From NCBI RefSeq assembly GCF_900626075.1, contig NZ_UYZY01000002.1, forward strand, positions 310,001 to 374,000: a DNA stretch of 64,000 nucleotides. The letters are read 5' to 3'. How positions within the stretch are numbered: the first letter of the stretch is position 1; each line of letters begins with the position of its first letter. The notes beneath the pieces are model-generated. The model saw only the letters and a program-made list of their open reading frames with translations. It was not told the origin of the DNA and did not search any database. The DNA is from Clostridium transplantifaecale. Lineage in GTDB: Bacteria > Bacillota > Clostridia > Lachnospirales > Lachnospiraceae. Of this stretch, positions 1 to 9,159 are shown one piece after another. The translations under genes were made by a program, and so were the position numbers.

Positions 1-465
1 CGGTCCCATCTCTTTACATACTACCGTAATGTCTGCTTTCTTCTCGATATGATATTCAAGTACTTTGTTATAATCAAGTTTATAAACTCCGTCGCCGCTG
101 GCAAGCACTACATAAGGCTCATGGCTTTTCTTCAGAAAATCCAGGTTCTGGAAGAGGGCGTCTGCCGTTCCTCTGTACCAGTCGCTGCTCTCCGCCGTAA
201 TCGTAGGCGTGAACACATACATGCCGCCCTGTTTTCTTCCGAAATCCCACCACTTGGAAGAGCTGAGGTGTTCATTCAGGGATCGGGAATTATACTGTGT
301 AAGCACTGCAACACTCTGAATATGGGAGTTGCTCATATTACTCAGAGCAAAATCGACACTGCGGTAGCTGCCTGCGATAGGCATTGCAGCGATTGCTCTC
401 TTGTTGGATAACTCTCTCATTCTCTTGCTGTTGCCGCCTGCTAAAACAATACCAATTGCTCTCAT
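1..465 (-). CDS. glgD: GlgD, glycogen biosynthesis ADP-glucose pyrophosphorylase-like subunit (partial)
   Basis: The ATG at 465 opens 155 codons that run off the left edge, so the C-terminus is missing. The visible part has the nucleotidyltransferase fold: an N-terminal [12 protein letters not shown] loop (residues about 8-19), [17 protein letters not shown], and [15 protein letters not shown]. In GlgD proteins this loop departs from the GGQGSRL of catalytic GlgC. GlgD is the regulatory partner of GlgC in Firmicutes and supports ADP-glucose synthesis for glycogen. Its start overlaps the glgC stop as ATGA (462-465), so the two are translationally coupled. The split glgC/glgD arrangement is normal for clostridia and bacilli. 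Confidence 0.93.
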   Translation of the reverse strand, partial: MRAIGIVLAGGNSKRMRELSNKRAIAAMPIAGSYRSVDFALSNMSNSHIQSVAVLTQYNSRSLNEHLSSSKWWDFGRKQGGMYVFTPTITAESSDWYRGTADALFQNLDFLKKSHEPYVVLASGDGVYKLDYNKVLEYHIEKKADITVVCKEMGP

Positions 466-1736
466 TGTACTCCACCTGCCTTTATTATGTAATCGCCGCT
501 TTCAAGTACTCCGCCATGGTAATCGTCCGGTGTGGTCTCTCCGGAAATCGCCGTATTCCTTCCGATTCTGACTTTTCCGGGAATCGTGGAACGCTCTCCA
601 ACCACCACCAATTCAAACTGATATACCTTCGGATCATATTTACTCGGTGCCATCTCGCCTTCACCGAGCACTGCGCCTTCTCCAACCGTAACGTCCTCCG
701 CAATGATAGCTTTATCCACTACGGCCCCCGCTCCGATTACACTTCCCTTCATAATGATGGAATCTTTGATTACGGCGCCTTCTCCGATTGTAACGCCTGC
801 TCCAATCACAGAATTGCTGATCTCACCATAGATTTCCGTTCCCTCACCTATAATGCTTCTCTCAATCTTGGAATTCTCCGATATATATTGAGGAGGGATA
901 ATGTCACTCTTGGTATAAATCTTCCAGTATTCTTCATATAAGTTAAACTCGGGGATAATATCGATTAATTCCATATTGGCTTCCCAGTAGGATCCCAAAG
1001 TCCCAACATCTTTCCAATATCCGTTGTACTCATATGCAAAAATTCTCTTACCTGCTGAATGGCAGAACGGAATAATATGTTTTCCAAAATCACATCCAGG
1101 CTCTTCCGACAACTTAATCAGCGCGTCTTTCAACACCTGCCAGCTGAAGATATAGATACCCATGGATGCCAGGTTGCTCCTCGGGTTCTCGGGTTTCTCT
1201 TCAAACTCCGAAATACGGTTATTGTCATCTGTGATAACAATACCGAAACGGCTGGCTTCCTCAATCGGAACCTGCATGGCGGCAATTGTAACATCTGCAT
1301 TATTCGCTTTGTGATATTCAAGCATTACCTCATAGTCCATCTTGTAGATATGGTCGCCGGAAAGAATCAGAACATATTCCGGATTGTAATTCTCCATATA
1401 CTCAAGATTCTGATAGATCGCATTCGCTGTGCCGGTGTACCAGTCACTTCCAATACTTTTCTCATAAGGAGGAAGAACGGTAACCCCGCCTACGTTACGG
1501 TCAAGATCCCATGGAATACCAATACCGATATGCGCATTCAGACGCAACGGCTGGTATTGTGTTAAAACTCCGACTGTATCTACTCCGGAATTGATGCAGT
1601 TACTGAGCGGAAAATCAATAATACGGTATTTACCGCCAAATGAAACTGCGGGTTTCGCAACCTTCTGAGTCAAAACGCCAAGCCGGCTGCCTTGTCCTCC
1701 TGCTAAGAGCATAGCAATCATTTCTTTTTTAATCAC
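462..1736 (-). CDS. glgC: GlgC, glucose-1-phosphate adenylyltransferase
   Basis: A 424-aa enzyme making ADP-glucose from glucose-1-phosphate and ATP, the committed step of glycogen synthesis. [12 protein letters not shown] (about residues 9-20) is the nucleotide-binding loop. [15 protein letters not shown] and [12 protein letters not shown] follow, and the C-terminal third is a hexapeptide left-handed beta-helix (repeated IG.G..I patterns). A longer frame exists upstream, but the GTG at 1736 is preferred. It has GAGGGGTG five bases ahead and gives the usual N-terminus ([14 protein letters not shown]). Upstream codons would overlap the promoter. It forms an operon with glgD through a 4-bp overlap. 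Confidence 0.95.
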   Translation of the reverse strand: MIKKEMIAMLLAGGQGSRLGVLTQKVAKPAVSFGGKYRIIDFPLSNCINSGVDTVGVLTQYQPLRLNAHIGIGIPWDLDRNVGGVTVLPPYEKSIGSDWYTGTANAIYQNLEYMENYNPEYVLILSGDHIYKMDYEVMLEYHKANNADVTIAAMQVPIEEASRFGIVITDDNNRISEFEEKPENPRSNLASMGIYIFSWQVLKDALIKLSEEPGCDFGKHIIPFCHSAGKRIFAYEYNGYWKDVGTLGSYWEANMELIDIIPEFNLYEEYWKIYTKSDIIPPQYISENSKIERSIIGEGTEIYGEISNSVIGAGVTIGEGAVIKDSIIMKGSVIGAGAVVDKAIIAEDVTVGEGAVLGEGEMAPSKYDPKVYQFELVVVGERSTIPGKVRIGRNTAISGETTPDDYHGGVLESGDYIIKAGGVQ

Positions 1737-1785
1737 GATATCACCCCTCGATGTGTAGATTTGTGTAGCTGTTTGTGTGCTTTCT

Positions 1786-1814
1786 ATTATACCATACTTT
1801 TTCGAAATAGTGAA
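1786..1814 (-). promoter_or_regulatory. glgCD promoter
   Basis: On the minus strand TTCACT (1809-1814), 17 bp and TATAAT (1786-1791), preceded by TGG as an extended -10. Transcription would start near 1779, about 40 bases ahead of the GTG start of glgC. Confidence 0.7.
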
Positions 1815-2125
1815 CAAATCTTTACTAGAATTTGAACTTTTTTTGTGCATTTTCCGACATTTCTCTACTTTCATTCGTTATATTTTTTCAAATCCACCTC
1901 TCTCTTTCCTCTATTTACGCCTTTTTACATTAAAATTCGCGCATTCAGCCGGGCCGTCCTTCGTATTTTCCCCACCGGACGGCACATGCTTAGTTGTTTC
2001 TAACTTGAGTATTATCGCAGGAAAACAGGGGTTTTGTCTCTGGTAATATGTGGAACACAGTTGGAGCACAAAAAAAGGGAGTCTCCAAAGCCAATATCTG
2101 GCAATGAAGCCCCCTGGAACAGTGA

Positions 2126-2159
2126 CGCCTTACCGTGTATCCGGATACACGGTAAGGCG
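2126..2159. terminator. Perfect 34-bp palindrome after the hydrolase gene
   Basis: Two 17-bp arms (2126-2142 and 2143-2159) match perfectly with no spacer, centred on TATCCGGATA. It lies 27 bp past the stop of the alpha/beta hydrolase gene and would form a strong hairpin in that transcript. No T-run follows on either strand, so it may be a 3'-stabilising or weak terminator hairpin. The rest of 1875-2125 holds nothing I recognise. Confidence 0.5.
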
Positions 2160-2185
2160 GTGGTATTACTTATTAAAATCATTTG

Positions 2186-3064
2186 TCAAATTTTCTGAAA
2201 GAAGCGATCCAGCTCCCCGATCAGTTTTTCAAATACTTCATGATCGTCAAACATGAAGTCGTTGTGCTTTCCTTCGATTGCATAGAAGGTTTTTTCGCAC
2301 TGCAGCTTATCGTAAAATATTTCGGATTCGCTGATTGGGTGGAGCAGGTTGTATTTGCCGTGTCCGATGAAGGCCGGTACTTTCACGTCCTCGATATTTT
2401 TCTCGGAGTTGAAGTCCATCAGGGAACGGCCCAGTTCCAGGGAAATCTCCTGTCCGTAGCCGTCCACCGTATACAAATTGTCATGGACTACTTCCTCTGT
2501 GTCGGGATCCAGCGGATAAAAATGGAACGGATTATCGAATCTTCTCGTGCCTTCCTTTACAATTCGGATCTCCTCCTCCTCTATCTCTTTCTGCATCTTT
2601 ACAAAGTCTACATGGGAGAAGACCTGATGGAGCCATCTCTCGCCGCAGTAGAAGCCGTTTAAGCCTGCAACAGCCTTAACCCGCTTATCAAGCTGCGCCT
2701 CCCTGAAGGAAAGACCGGCTGCCATAGCCCAGCCAAGCAGCCCAATCCGGTCTGCGTCGACCTCGGGAAGTGTCCCGGCAAAGGTGACGGCGTTTCTGAT
2801 ATCTTCCACCTGCTCATCCAGCTTGCACACGCCGGCAGGTCCCTCGTTCTGAAGGAAACCGCGGTAATCAAAGCCAAAACAGGCATAACCTCTCTTTGTC
2901 AGCGCGCGGGCAAATAATGCGGGATAAATTGCGTTTAATCCGATATAACCGGAATTCGGGATAATACAGGGAAGTTCCTCCCCCTCTTTATAGTCGTCCG
3001 GAAGGTAAAGCGCTGCATCCAGACGGTAACAGTTGCTGTAAAAGTACATCGGTTTTGTTATCAT
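2186..3064 (-). CDS. Alpha/beta-hydrolase-fold protein lacking the usual catalytic residues
   Basis: A 292-aa alpha/beta hydrolase fold resembling the YcjY/dienelactone hydrolase group: strand with IIPNSGYIGLNAIYP, then YACFGFDYRGFLQNEGP, the elbow region RIGLLGWAMAAGLS (about residues 110-123) and a C-terminal EGKHNDFM. The elbow reads G-W-A-M-A where a nucleophile serine would be expected (GxSxG). The place of the acid residue reads GHGKYNLLHP with no aspartate. Only the histidine of the triad seems present. Its start overlaps the dehydratase stop by 4 bp (ATGA at 3061-3064), so it is co-translated with a sugar-acid-type dehydratase. It may be a non-hydrolytic lyase or binding protein. Confidence 0.8.
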   Translation of the reverse strand: MITKPMYFYSNCYRLDAALYLPDDYKEGEELPCIIPNSGYIGLNAIYPALFARALTKRGYACFGFDYRGFLQNEGPAGVCKLDEQVEDIRNAVTFAGTLPEVDADRIGLLGWAMAAGLSFREAQLDKRVKAVAGLNGFYCGERWLHQVFSHVDFVKMQKEIEEEEIRIVKEGTRRFDNPFHFYPLDPDTEEVVHDNLYTVDGYGQEISLELGRSLMDFNSEKNIEDVKVPAFIGHGKYNLLHPISESEIFYDKLQCEKTFYAIEGKHNDFMFDDHEVFEKLIGELDRFFQKI

Positions 3065-4785
3065 TTCGTTCCCCCGTTAATCTCATTTTTTAATATGTCA
3101 GGCACTCTCAGCACCGCTCCCTGATCGGCTGATGTAACCAGTGCAGCGTATTTCTCCAGGGCCGGCGTTCTGGGCTTTACAAGCGGTTTCACCTTTTTCA
3201 GCCGCTCTTTAATCACTTCATCCGGCACATCCAAATCCAGTCTGCGGTTTGGAATGTCGATGATAATCCGATCCCCGTCCTCCACTGCGGCTATCGGTCC
3301 TCCCGCTGCCGCTTCCGGGGAGATATGGCCGATGCACGGTCCTCTCGTGGAACCGGAAAAGCGGCCGTCTGTAACCAGGGCACAGCTCTCGTCCATTCCT
3401 CTTCCTACCAGAAGCGAGGTTGTCATATGCATCTCCCTCATTCCCGGTCCGCCTTTGGGGCCTTCGTAACGAATGACTATCACATCTCCCTCTTTAATCT
3501 GGTCCGTTGAAACGGCATGGCTCGCATCCTCCATGGAATGGAATACTCTGGCGCGTCCCGTAAACTGGTACATGGACGGCTTCACGCCGGACTTTTTGAC
3601 AACGGCTCCGTCCGGGGCCAGGCTGCCGTATAAGACGGCGATTCCGCCTTCTTCATTCTTAGGCTTGTCAAATGGGTAAATCACGTCGTTTTCCACAAGG
3701 GGCACATCCTTCAGATTTTCTATCATCGTCTTACCGGTCACCGTCATGTGGTTTGGTTCCAGTCTGCTCTCAATTGCCTTCAGGACGGACGGTACCCCGC
3801 CGTTTTCATGCAGAACGGAAAGAGGATATTTTCCGGACGGCTTGAGGTTGCAGAGATAGGGAACTTTCCGGCTGATGCGGTCGAAATCTTTCAGATCCAG
3901 CTTCACTTTGGCCTCATTTGCAATAGACATCAGATGAAGAACCGTATTAGTGGACGCTCCCATCGCCATGGCCGCGCTGATACCGTTTAACAGGGCATCC
4001 CTGGACAGGATTTTCCTGGCCGTCAAATCTTCCTTAATCATTTCTACGGCGCGTTTGCCTGACTGCTTTGCAAATCTGCGCTTATCGGCCGATACGGCAA
4101 GGGCCGTACAGCTGTGCGGAAGCGCCAGTCCCAGTATTTCCGCCATACAGCTCATGGAGTTGGCCGTTCCAAGCATAGCGCATGTTCCGTAAGTCGGAAG
4201 CGCTCTCTTTTCAATCTCCAGCAGATCGTCCACCGACATTTTCCCGGTCTGGACCTGACCGATGAATTCCCTCATATCGGTCAGTGTTATAACTTCCTTA
4301 TCTTTATAGCTTCCTGCCATCATCGGACCGCCCGGCAGGATGATTGCGGGAATATTCACTCTGGCCGCCGCCATAATCATGCCGGGAACAATCTTGTCAC
4401 ACCCCGGCAGCATGACCATTGCGTCAAAATGGTGTGCCTCTATCATCATTTCTACGGCGTCGGCAATATTTTCCCGGCTGGGGAGCGGGTAACTCATTCC
4501 CCGGTGTCCCTGGCAGATACCGTCGCAAAGGGCTATGGTGCTGAATTCACGGGGAATTCCGCCTGCCTCCCAAATTCCCGCTTTCACATGCTCCGCTATC
4601 TCCCGCAGATGAATGTGGCCGGGAACCATCTCGGTAAAGGAATTCACCACGGCAATCAACGGTTTATGTAAATCATCCGTATCAAGGCCTGTACTGTACA
4701 GCAGGGCGCGGTGGGCGGAACGCTCGATACCGTTAATCAGTTCGCCGCTTTTGTATTTGCTGTATTGGAATCTTGATTCATCCAT
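3061..4785 (-). CDS. IlvD/Edd family dehydratase
   Basis: A 574-aa iron-sulfur dehydratase of the family that contains dihydroxy-acid dehydratase, 6-phosphogluconate dehydratase and aldonate dehydratases. Family marks: NSFTEMVPGHIHL (about 48-60), LCDGICQGHRGMSY, the cluster cysteines in MLPGCDKIVPGM (C129) and YGTCAMLGTANSM (C201), and C-terminal GPKGGPGMREM and DGRFSGSTRGPCIGHI. The first gene of a two-gene unit with the hydrolase, behind its own promoter. The catabolic setting (transporter, LysR, hydrolases) and the absence of other ilv genes argue for a sugar-acid or related hydroxy-acid substrate rather than valine/isoleucine synthesis, but sequence alone does not settle this. Confidence 0.88.
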   Translation of the reverse strand: MDESRFQYSKYKSGELINGIERSAHRALLYSTGLDTDDLHKPLIAVVNSFTEMVPGHIHLREIAEHVKAGIWEAGGIPREFSTIALCDGICQGHRGMSYPLPSRENIADAVEMMIEAHHFDAMVMLPGCDKIVPGMIMAAARVNIPAIILPGGPMMAGSYKDKEVITLTDMREFIGQVQTGKMSVDDLLEIEKRALPTYGTCAMLGTANSMSCMAEILGLALPHSCTALAVSADKRRFAKQSGKRAVEMIKEDLTARKILSRDALLNGISAAMAMGASTNTVLHLMSIANEAKVKLDLKDFDRISRKVPYLCNLKPSGKYPLSVLHENGGVPSVLKAIESRLEPNHMTVTGKTMIENLKDVPLVENDVIYPFDKPKNEEGGIAVLYGSLAPDGAVVKKSGVKPSMYQFTGRARVFHSMEDASHAVSTDQIKEGDVIVIRYEGPKGGPGMREMHMTTSLLVGRGMDESCALVTDGRFSGSTRGPCIGHISPEAAAGGPIAAVEDGDRIIIDIPNRRLDLDVPDEVIKERLKKVKPLVKPRTPALEKYAALVTSADQGAVLRVPDILKNEINGGTK

Positions 4786-4852
4786 TCGAAATCCTCCTTA
4801 TTTTAATTTGTTAGCCAGCGCTTGTCTGTTTGGCGCTTCATTTCTTATCTTT

Positions 4853-4881
4853 AATATACAACGTTCTTTATCCAATATCAA
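4853..4881 (-). promoter_or_regulatory. Promoter of the dehydratase-hydrolase unit
   Basis: Minus strand TTGATA (4876-4881), 17 bp, TATATT (4853-4858). The -35 box is part of ATCAAACAAGTATTTTTT (plus strand, from 4877), nearly the same as a sequence in the same place at the YkvI-like promoter. Further upstream lies a dyad AACAAG-6-CTTGTT (4902-4919). It looks like an activator site. Confidence 0.65.
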
Positions 4882-4901
4882 ACAAGTATTTTTTGGATAT
4901 A

Positions 4902-4919
4902 AACAAGTTATTGCTTGTT
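4902..4919. promoter_or_regulatory. Dyad AACAAG-N6-CTTGTT, candidate regulator site
   Basis: A perfect 6+6 inverted repeat about 20 bp upstream of the -35 box of the dehydratase promoter, between that gene and the stop of the DUF6282 gene. The size and position suit a LysR-type regulator, the nearest being the gene at 8191. Confidence 0.45.
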
Positions 4920-4923
4920 AATT

Positions 4924-5796
4924 TTAAAACGCCGCCTGACGGTCTGCAATGCATGACGGTACGGTATGGGACATCGTGATAATTTCTTTTTCGCTGAATC
5001 CTCTTTCGAGAAGCGTCCTCATAAAAAGCGCCATTCCGCGGGCCGGATGCTCGAATCCCTTCTGCCCCCTGTCTGTTGCAATATAGGTGTGTTCCACCCC
5101 GGACAGACGGATATTTGCGGCCATTTCTTCCGCAGTTACAGTGCCTTCCGCCAGATTGACCCAGTTCTTTTCAATCACAACTCCCAGGGCAGCCAGCTCT
5201 GCCTGCATGGCGCCGTCGATTCGGGTTCTGCTCCACTCGGGATGCGTCAGTATCATATTTACCCCGCGCTCTCTTCCCAAACGGCAGAGCCGTACCGATT
5301 CCTCCCGGCTTAAGTGCCCGGTTCCAAGATATGCTCCGTATTTTTTAACAATGTCCATAATCTCATAAACCTCCGGAAGAATCCTTCCCTCCCTGTCCAG
5401 GATCGTGATGCCAGGACGGCTGAAAAAATCTCCCGTCATCGGCCCGAATTCCAGGCAGTGCCCGGCATCCCGGGTGGGCATCCATATGAGAATCCCTCCC
5501 TCGTGGAGGCAATTTTCCACCGCATAGGGGTTCAGACCGCCCGTGGGCCAGTTGAGCGCCAAACCGCCGTACGCTTTTGCCCGGCAGCCGCTCTTTCGGT
5601 TGACCGTAGCAGCCCTGGCGGCCGTGCAGCCATAGTGTGATTTAATCAGAACACCGGCCATTCCCGCCTCGTCGGCCTCCTGCATCAGCTCCCAATCGTC
5701 CAGCGCCCGGGTGAATGCCGACGGCGCCGGGTGTACATGAAGATCATAGGCTCCTCTCAGCAATTCCTTTACCTGTTCTCCCCTGTCATGTTCCAT
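4924..5796 (-). CDS. DUF6282-type amidohydrolase-like metal enzyme
   Basis: A 290-aa TIM-barrel amidohydrolase-like protein that I place with DUF6282. Likely metal ligands run in barrel order: HVH in AYDLHVHPAPSAF, H in IKSHYGCTA, H in GTGHLSREES, H in MILTHPEWS, and D in IATDRGQKG. The ATG at 5796 is chosen over an earlier in-frame start because GGAAGGGAGAT lies just ahead of it. It lies between the nitrilase and dehydratase genes in the same direction. A terminator-like hairpin precedes it, so it may have its own promoter in 5797-5880. The substrate is unknown, though hydrolytic or decarboxylating chemistry is typical of the superfamily. Confidence 0.8.
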   Translation of the reverse strand: MEHDRGEQVKELLRGAYDLHVHPAPSAFTRALDDWELMQEADEAGMAGVLIKSHYGCTAARAATVNRKSGCRAKAYGGLALNWPTGGLNPYAVENCLHEGGILIWMPTRDAGHCLEFGPMTGDFFSRPGITILDREGRILPEVYEIMDIVKKYGAYLGTGHLSREESVRLCRLGRERGVNMILTHPEWSRTRIDGAMQAELAALGVVIEKNWVNLAEGTVTAEEMAANIRLSGVEHTYIATDRGQKGFEHPARGMALFMRTLLERGFSEKEIITMSHTVPSCIADRQAAF

Positions 5797-5887
5797 AATA
5801 TCTCCCTTCCGCCCAACGAATAACACCGGAAAATATACTCCGGGTTTATCCTTGACAATGAGCCGCAACCTGCAATGATAAGATGAT

Positions 5888-5927
5888 AAAAGCCGGCGTC
5901 CATGGATACGTGGAATCACCGGCTTTT
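5888..5927 (-). terminator. Hairpin after the nitrilase gene
   Basis: AAAAGCCGG (5888-5896) pairs with CCGGCTTTT (5919-5927) around a 22-base interior. On the minus strand it lies about 45 bp past the nitrilase stop and ends in TTTT, so it probably terminates the ykvI-like/nitrilase transcript. Confidence 0.65.
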
Positions 5928-5972
5928 CAATGTCTCTTTTTTACTATCCTCCCGACGTTTAACAGGAGTCCG

Positions 5973-6785
5973 CTATTCGGTAATACGTGAATATAATTCC
6001 GGATGACGGTCGATCATCACCGTGTTTCCCATCCGCTCTTTGTGTACCATGCTCATATCAATATCCTGATAGAGAATCTCTTCACGATCCGGTGAACATC
6101 TTCCCAGCACCTTTCCAATCGGGCTTACCACCTGGCTGCATCCGCAAAACGGCGAATCAGGCAGTTCTCCCGTGAAATTTATCAGCGCCACAAAGACATT
6201 GTTATCCAGTGCGCGCACCTCCGTCACCTGGTTCAGCCAGTCCCTGAAATAAGATCCGTCCCTCCATGCCGCCGGACACAGGATCAAATCCGCTCCCCCG
6301 AGCGCCAGGATACGGGTTGTCTCCGGGAAACAGATATCATAGCAGATGACAATGCCGATGATTCCGTATTTTGTCCGGAATACCGGAAATTTCCTTCCCC
6401 TGTTTAAATGAAGCTGTTCCGCCCCTACCAGATGGGATTTGGAATAATGGCCGAGCACAACGCCCTCATCGTCGATCAGAACCGCCGTGTTTTCGACGAT
6501 TCCGGTGCCGGCCGTCATCATAATCGGCGCCAGGAGATGGATCCCCAGTTCCTTTGCCAGACTCCTCATCTTAGTAATTGTTTCTCCGTCCAGGGGTTCG
6601 GCCGCATTTTTCATCGTCTCATAATCAAAGCAGTAATATCCCGTATTAAATCCTTCGGGCAGACAGACGAAATCGGCTCCATTGCCGCACGCCTCGCGGA
6701 TCTTTTCTTCCGCCTTGCGTACATTGGCTTTCACGTCCCCTAATACCCACGATGACTGAACCAGTGCTATTTTAAATTTTTCCAT
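5973..6785 (-). CDS. Nitrilase-superfamily carbon-nitrogen hydrolase
   Basis: A 270-aa amidase or nitrilase-superfamily enzyme. All three catalytic residues are visible: Glu in VCLPEGFNTGY (about residue 44), Lys in GHYSKSHLVG (about 115), and Cys in IVICYDICFPE (about 149). Such enzymes hydrolyse C-N bonds of small amides, ureido acids or nitriles in the cytoplasm. It starts 37 bp after the YkvI-like transporter gene, so the two are probably one transcript, implying uptake then deamidation. A second, distant member is at 18151-19062. The length is normal for the family and the substrate is not predictable. Confidence 0.9.
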   Translation of the reverse strand: MEKFKIALVQSSWVLGDVKANVRKAEEKIREACGNGADFVCLPEGFNTGYYCFDYETMKNAAEPLDGETITKMRSLAKELGIHLLAPIMMTAGTGIVENTAVLIDDEGVVLGHYSKSHLVGAEQLHLNRGRKFPVFRTKYGIIGIVICYDICFPETTRILALGGADLILCPAAWRDGSYFRDWLNQVTEVRALDNNVFVALINFTGELPDSPFCGCSQVVSPIGKVLGRCSPDREEILYQDIDMSMVHKERMGNTVMIDRHPELYSRITE

Positions 6786-6822
6786 CTTACCTCCTGTAAA
6801 CTTATCACTTTGCGCTGAACTA

Positions 6823-7908
6823 TTATGCTGCTTTTTTCTCCTGAATCTGTTTTGCTATCATAAATAATACGAAGATACCGCCGAGCACGCCGTATACGCC
6901 GTATACCAGTCCCAGAAGCTTGTCAAACGGGAGAAGCATGGAGCAGAGAACGGATGCAATGACCAGAATAACCGCAAATTTGTTGTAAGCCGGTGTTTTC
7001 TCTTCGCAGAATGATGCGCAGAGCGTAAACATGGACGGTGCACAGGATGAGAAAATCGCCATAAATATAACAATGATAAAGATAAATCCAAGAATCGGAG
7101 AAATCGTATTGGCCAGGTAGAGATTCGGAATCATCATTGTGCTGAATTCCTCGATGTTGGCAAAAAGAGCGGATGCCATAACGATATCGGCCGCAGCATA
7201 GAAAATAACTCCCACGATTGCGCCGTAAATCAGTTCTTTCCTTACCTTAAAACTCTTAGCCGTCGCCGAGAAGAACGGGGCCGACTGTAATGGTGTACAG
7301 GTGGTGTAATATAAACCGGCCAGCCACCATGTCGGTGCAATTCTCGAAAGATTCAGGGTCGGCGCCATTTCAATGCCCGCGGCAACTCCGCCCATATGCT
7401 GTGTCAGATAATAAATACCCGTTCCGATTGTCAGGACAATCATGAACGGCCCGATACTGCCGATAATATCAACGAGTTTTTTAAGTCCAAGAAGAATTGT
7501 AACCAGGCATAAAATTCCAAGAAGAACGGAACCCAGACGTGACGGCATGCCGAAATGCTGGTTGAGCGCCGCGCCGAAACCGGAAATCATAACAACGGGA
7601 GCCGAATATAAGAGTCCCATTGCCAGAAGCTGGAATACTTTACCCACCTTATCTCCGCAGTAGTACGTAAAAATGTCAAGCGGGCTCTTAAACTGCTTTC
7701 TGTGCCCCAGTTTAAAGAATGAAATCAACAGGAACAGATGCAGCAGCGCCTCCACTACGATTCCTGCATATCCCCATATGCCGTAACCGCAGAAATACTG
7801 CAGTGATGCCTGACCGGTAACAGAACCCGATCCGATTGCCCACGACACAAAAACGCCGGCAATTTTGATAACATTAATCCAACTCATTTTTTCATTTGTA
7901 TCAACCAT
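6823..7908 (-). CDS. YkvI-like membrane transporter
   Basis: A 361-aa integral membrane protein with about ten hydrophobic segments, resembling the YkvI family of the LeuT-fold/APC superfamily. The N-terminus VFVSWAIGSGSVTGQ has the unwound-helix glycines typical of TM1. Other family-like stretches are SPLDIFTYYCGDKVG and a TM6-like LYYTTCTPLQSAPFF. GGGAGGGGAAGTT precedes the ATG. It is the first gene of a transcript continuing into the nitrilase and is divergent from the LysR gene at 8191. The substrate is unknown, and an amino acid or amide-type compound would fit the neighbour. Confidence 0.8.
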   Translation of the reverse strand: MVDTNEKMSWINVIKIAGVFVSWAIGSGSVTGQASLQYFCGYGIWGYAGIVVEALLHLFLLISFFKLGHRKQFKSPLDIFTYYCGDKVGKVFQLLAMGLLYSAPVVMISGFGAALNQHFGMPSRLGSVLLGILCLVTILLGLKKLVDIIGSIGPFMIVLTIGTGIYYLTQHMGGVAAGIEMAPTLNLSRIAPTWWLAGLYYTTCTPLQSAPFFSATAKSFKVRKELIYGAIVGVIFYAAADIVMASALFANIEEFSTMMIPNLYLANTISPILGFIFIIVIFMAIFSSCAPSMFTLCASFCEEKTPAYNKFAVILVIASVLCSMLLPFDKLLGLVYGVYGVLGGIFVLFMIAKQIQEKKAA

Positions 7909-7970
7909 AACTTCCCCTCCATTTTGTAATCGACCTCTCGATGTACACCCATATCCCAGCTGTTACAATT

Positions 7971-8012
7971 ATCATATATAATTCAAACGCCAAAATCAAA
8001 CAAGTTATTTTT
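7971..8012 (-). promoter_or_regulatory. Promoter and shared -35 motif of the YkvI-like/nitrilase unit
   Basis: Minus strand TTGATT (7994-7999), 17 bp, TATGAT (7971-7976). The plus-strand sequence from 7995 (ATCAAACAAGTTATTTTT) is almost the same as the one overlapping the -35 of the dehydratase promoter at 4877. The rest of 7909-8190 is AT-rich and also carries the divergent LysR promoter. Confidence 0.6.
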
Positions 8013-8190
8013 ACAGTATCACAATATTTTTCTTGTATTTCTTCTATTCGCATGATACACTGCAATTATTCTTAATTCATACTGTAATTATTCTTATTAA
8101 TATAGAAGAACTGTACTTCACGGTATAAGTATTTGTGAACGGCCGTCTGCCGTATTCCTGTTATTAGAAACACATAGAAAGGAGAACGCC

Positions 8191-9147
8191 TTGCAGTCAA
8201 ATCAGGAAATCTTTTTATTAGTTGCCGAAGAAATGAGCATCAGCCGTGCGGCGCAGCGCGCCTTTGTCTCACAGCAGTGCGTCAGCGATCATATCAAGCG
8301 GATGGAACAAAATTACGGAGTTAAACTGTTTACGAGGAAACCCCGCTTCCAGCTCACAGAAGCCGGGCTGTCGATGCTCCACTCCCTTCAGAAAATCCAG
8401 GCCATTGAGAGCAGCCTGCAGGATAGCCTGGCCAAGCGGGCCAGCGGGATGAAGGGCAGCTTTACCATGGGAATCAGCGCGTCCCGCGCCCAAATCTTCC
8501 TTCCCTGGGTCATGCCGGAATACTCCCGTGCTTTTCCGGACGTGGAGATCCGCTTTTTCATGAACGACACCGTAGTCCTGGCTGAAAATCTCAGGAAGGG
8601 AAATGTGGATTTGTTTATGGGCGTCAATACCCCTTACGCCGAAGATTTTGCCATTACCCCGCTGTGTGAGGACGAGCTTTGCTTTATGATTTCAGACGGA
8701 CTGCTGAAACGCCGTTTCGGCGATCAGTCCGGGAGCTTTCTGTCATCCGAGATCGATCTGCACCAGTTTACCGATATCCCGTTTATCAAGAGCTATTCCA
8801 CTGGCGTCATCAACTCCGCCCTGCAGGAATACCTGGATCAGTGCCATATTGATCTCTATTCCCCTTACCAGATCAGTGACACGGACACCCAGATTTCCCT
8901 GTGCGCCAAAGGCGTGGGCGCCGGAATCGCTCCCTACATGTTATTGTCCCGGATTAACAGCCATAATATAAACTGCAGTAAAGAGGAATATATCCACATT
9001 CTTCCTGTTAAAAATTTCAAGAAATTCCTCCGAATTGATTTGATTTCACTGAACTATATTGAAAAACCGCTTTATATCCGGGCTTTTGAGGAGATGTCCG
9101 TACGGGCGGTGCGGGAAAATTATTTAAGGGGAACTCTAGATGAGTAA
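8191..9147 (+). CDS. LysR-family transcriptional regulator
   Basis: A 318-aa LysR regulator. The N-terminal winged HTH is clear (SISRAAQRAFVSQQCVSDHI, then LFTRKPRFQLTEAG) and is followed by a two-lobed substrate-binding effector domain. The start is the TTG at 8191, preceded by AGAAAGGAGAACGCC; no ATG gives a complete HTH. It is divergent from the YkvI-like transporter gene 282 bp away, the classic LysR layout, so it very likely controls that transcript and possibly the dehydratase unit through the shared motif. Its closest relative in the window is the LysR gene at 34245. Confidence 0.92.
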   Translation: MQSNQEIFLLVAEEMSISRAAQRAFVSQQCVSDHIKRMEQNYGVKLFTRKPRFQLTEAGLSMLHSLQKIQAIESSLQDSLAKRASGMKGSFTMGISASRAQIFLPWVMPEYSRAFPDVEIRFFMNDTVVLAENLRKGNVDLFMGVNTPYAEDFAITPLCEDELCFMISDGLLKRRFGDQSGSFLSSEIDLHQFTDIPFIKSYSTGVINSALQEYLDQCHIDLYSPYQISDTDTQISLCAKGVGAGIAPYMLLSRINSHNINCSKEEYIHILPVKNFKKFLRIDLISLNYIEKPLYIRAFEEMSVRAVRENYLRGTLDE

Positions 9148-9159
9148 TGAGAACGCGCC

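Noticed and set aside
384..941. 185-aa plus-strand frame opposite glgC
   Set aside because: Antisense shadow of the hexapeptide repeat region of glgC.
3061..4785. Assignment as biosynthetic ilvD
   Set aside because: The neighbours are a carrier, hydrolases and a LysR gene with no ilv/leu genes, so only the family is stated.
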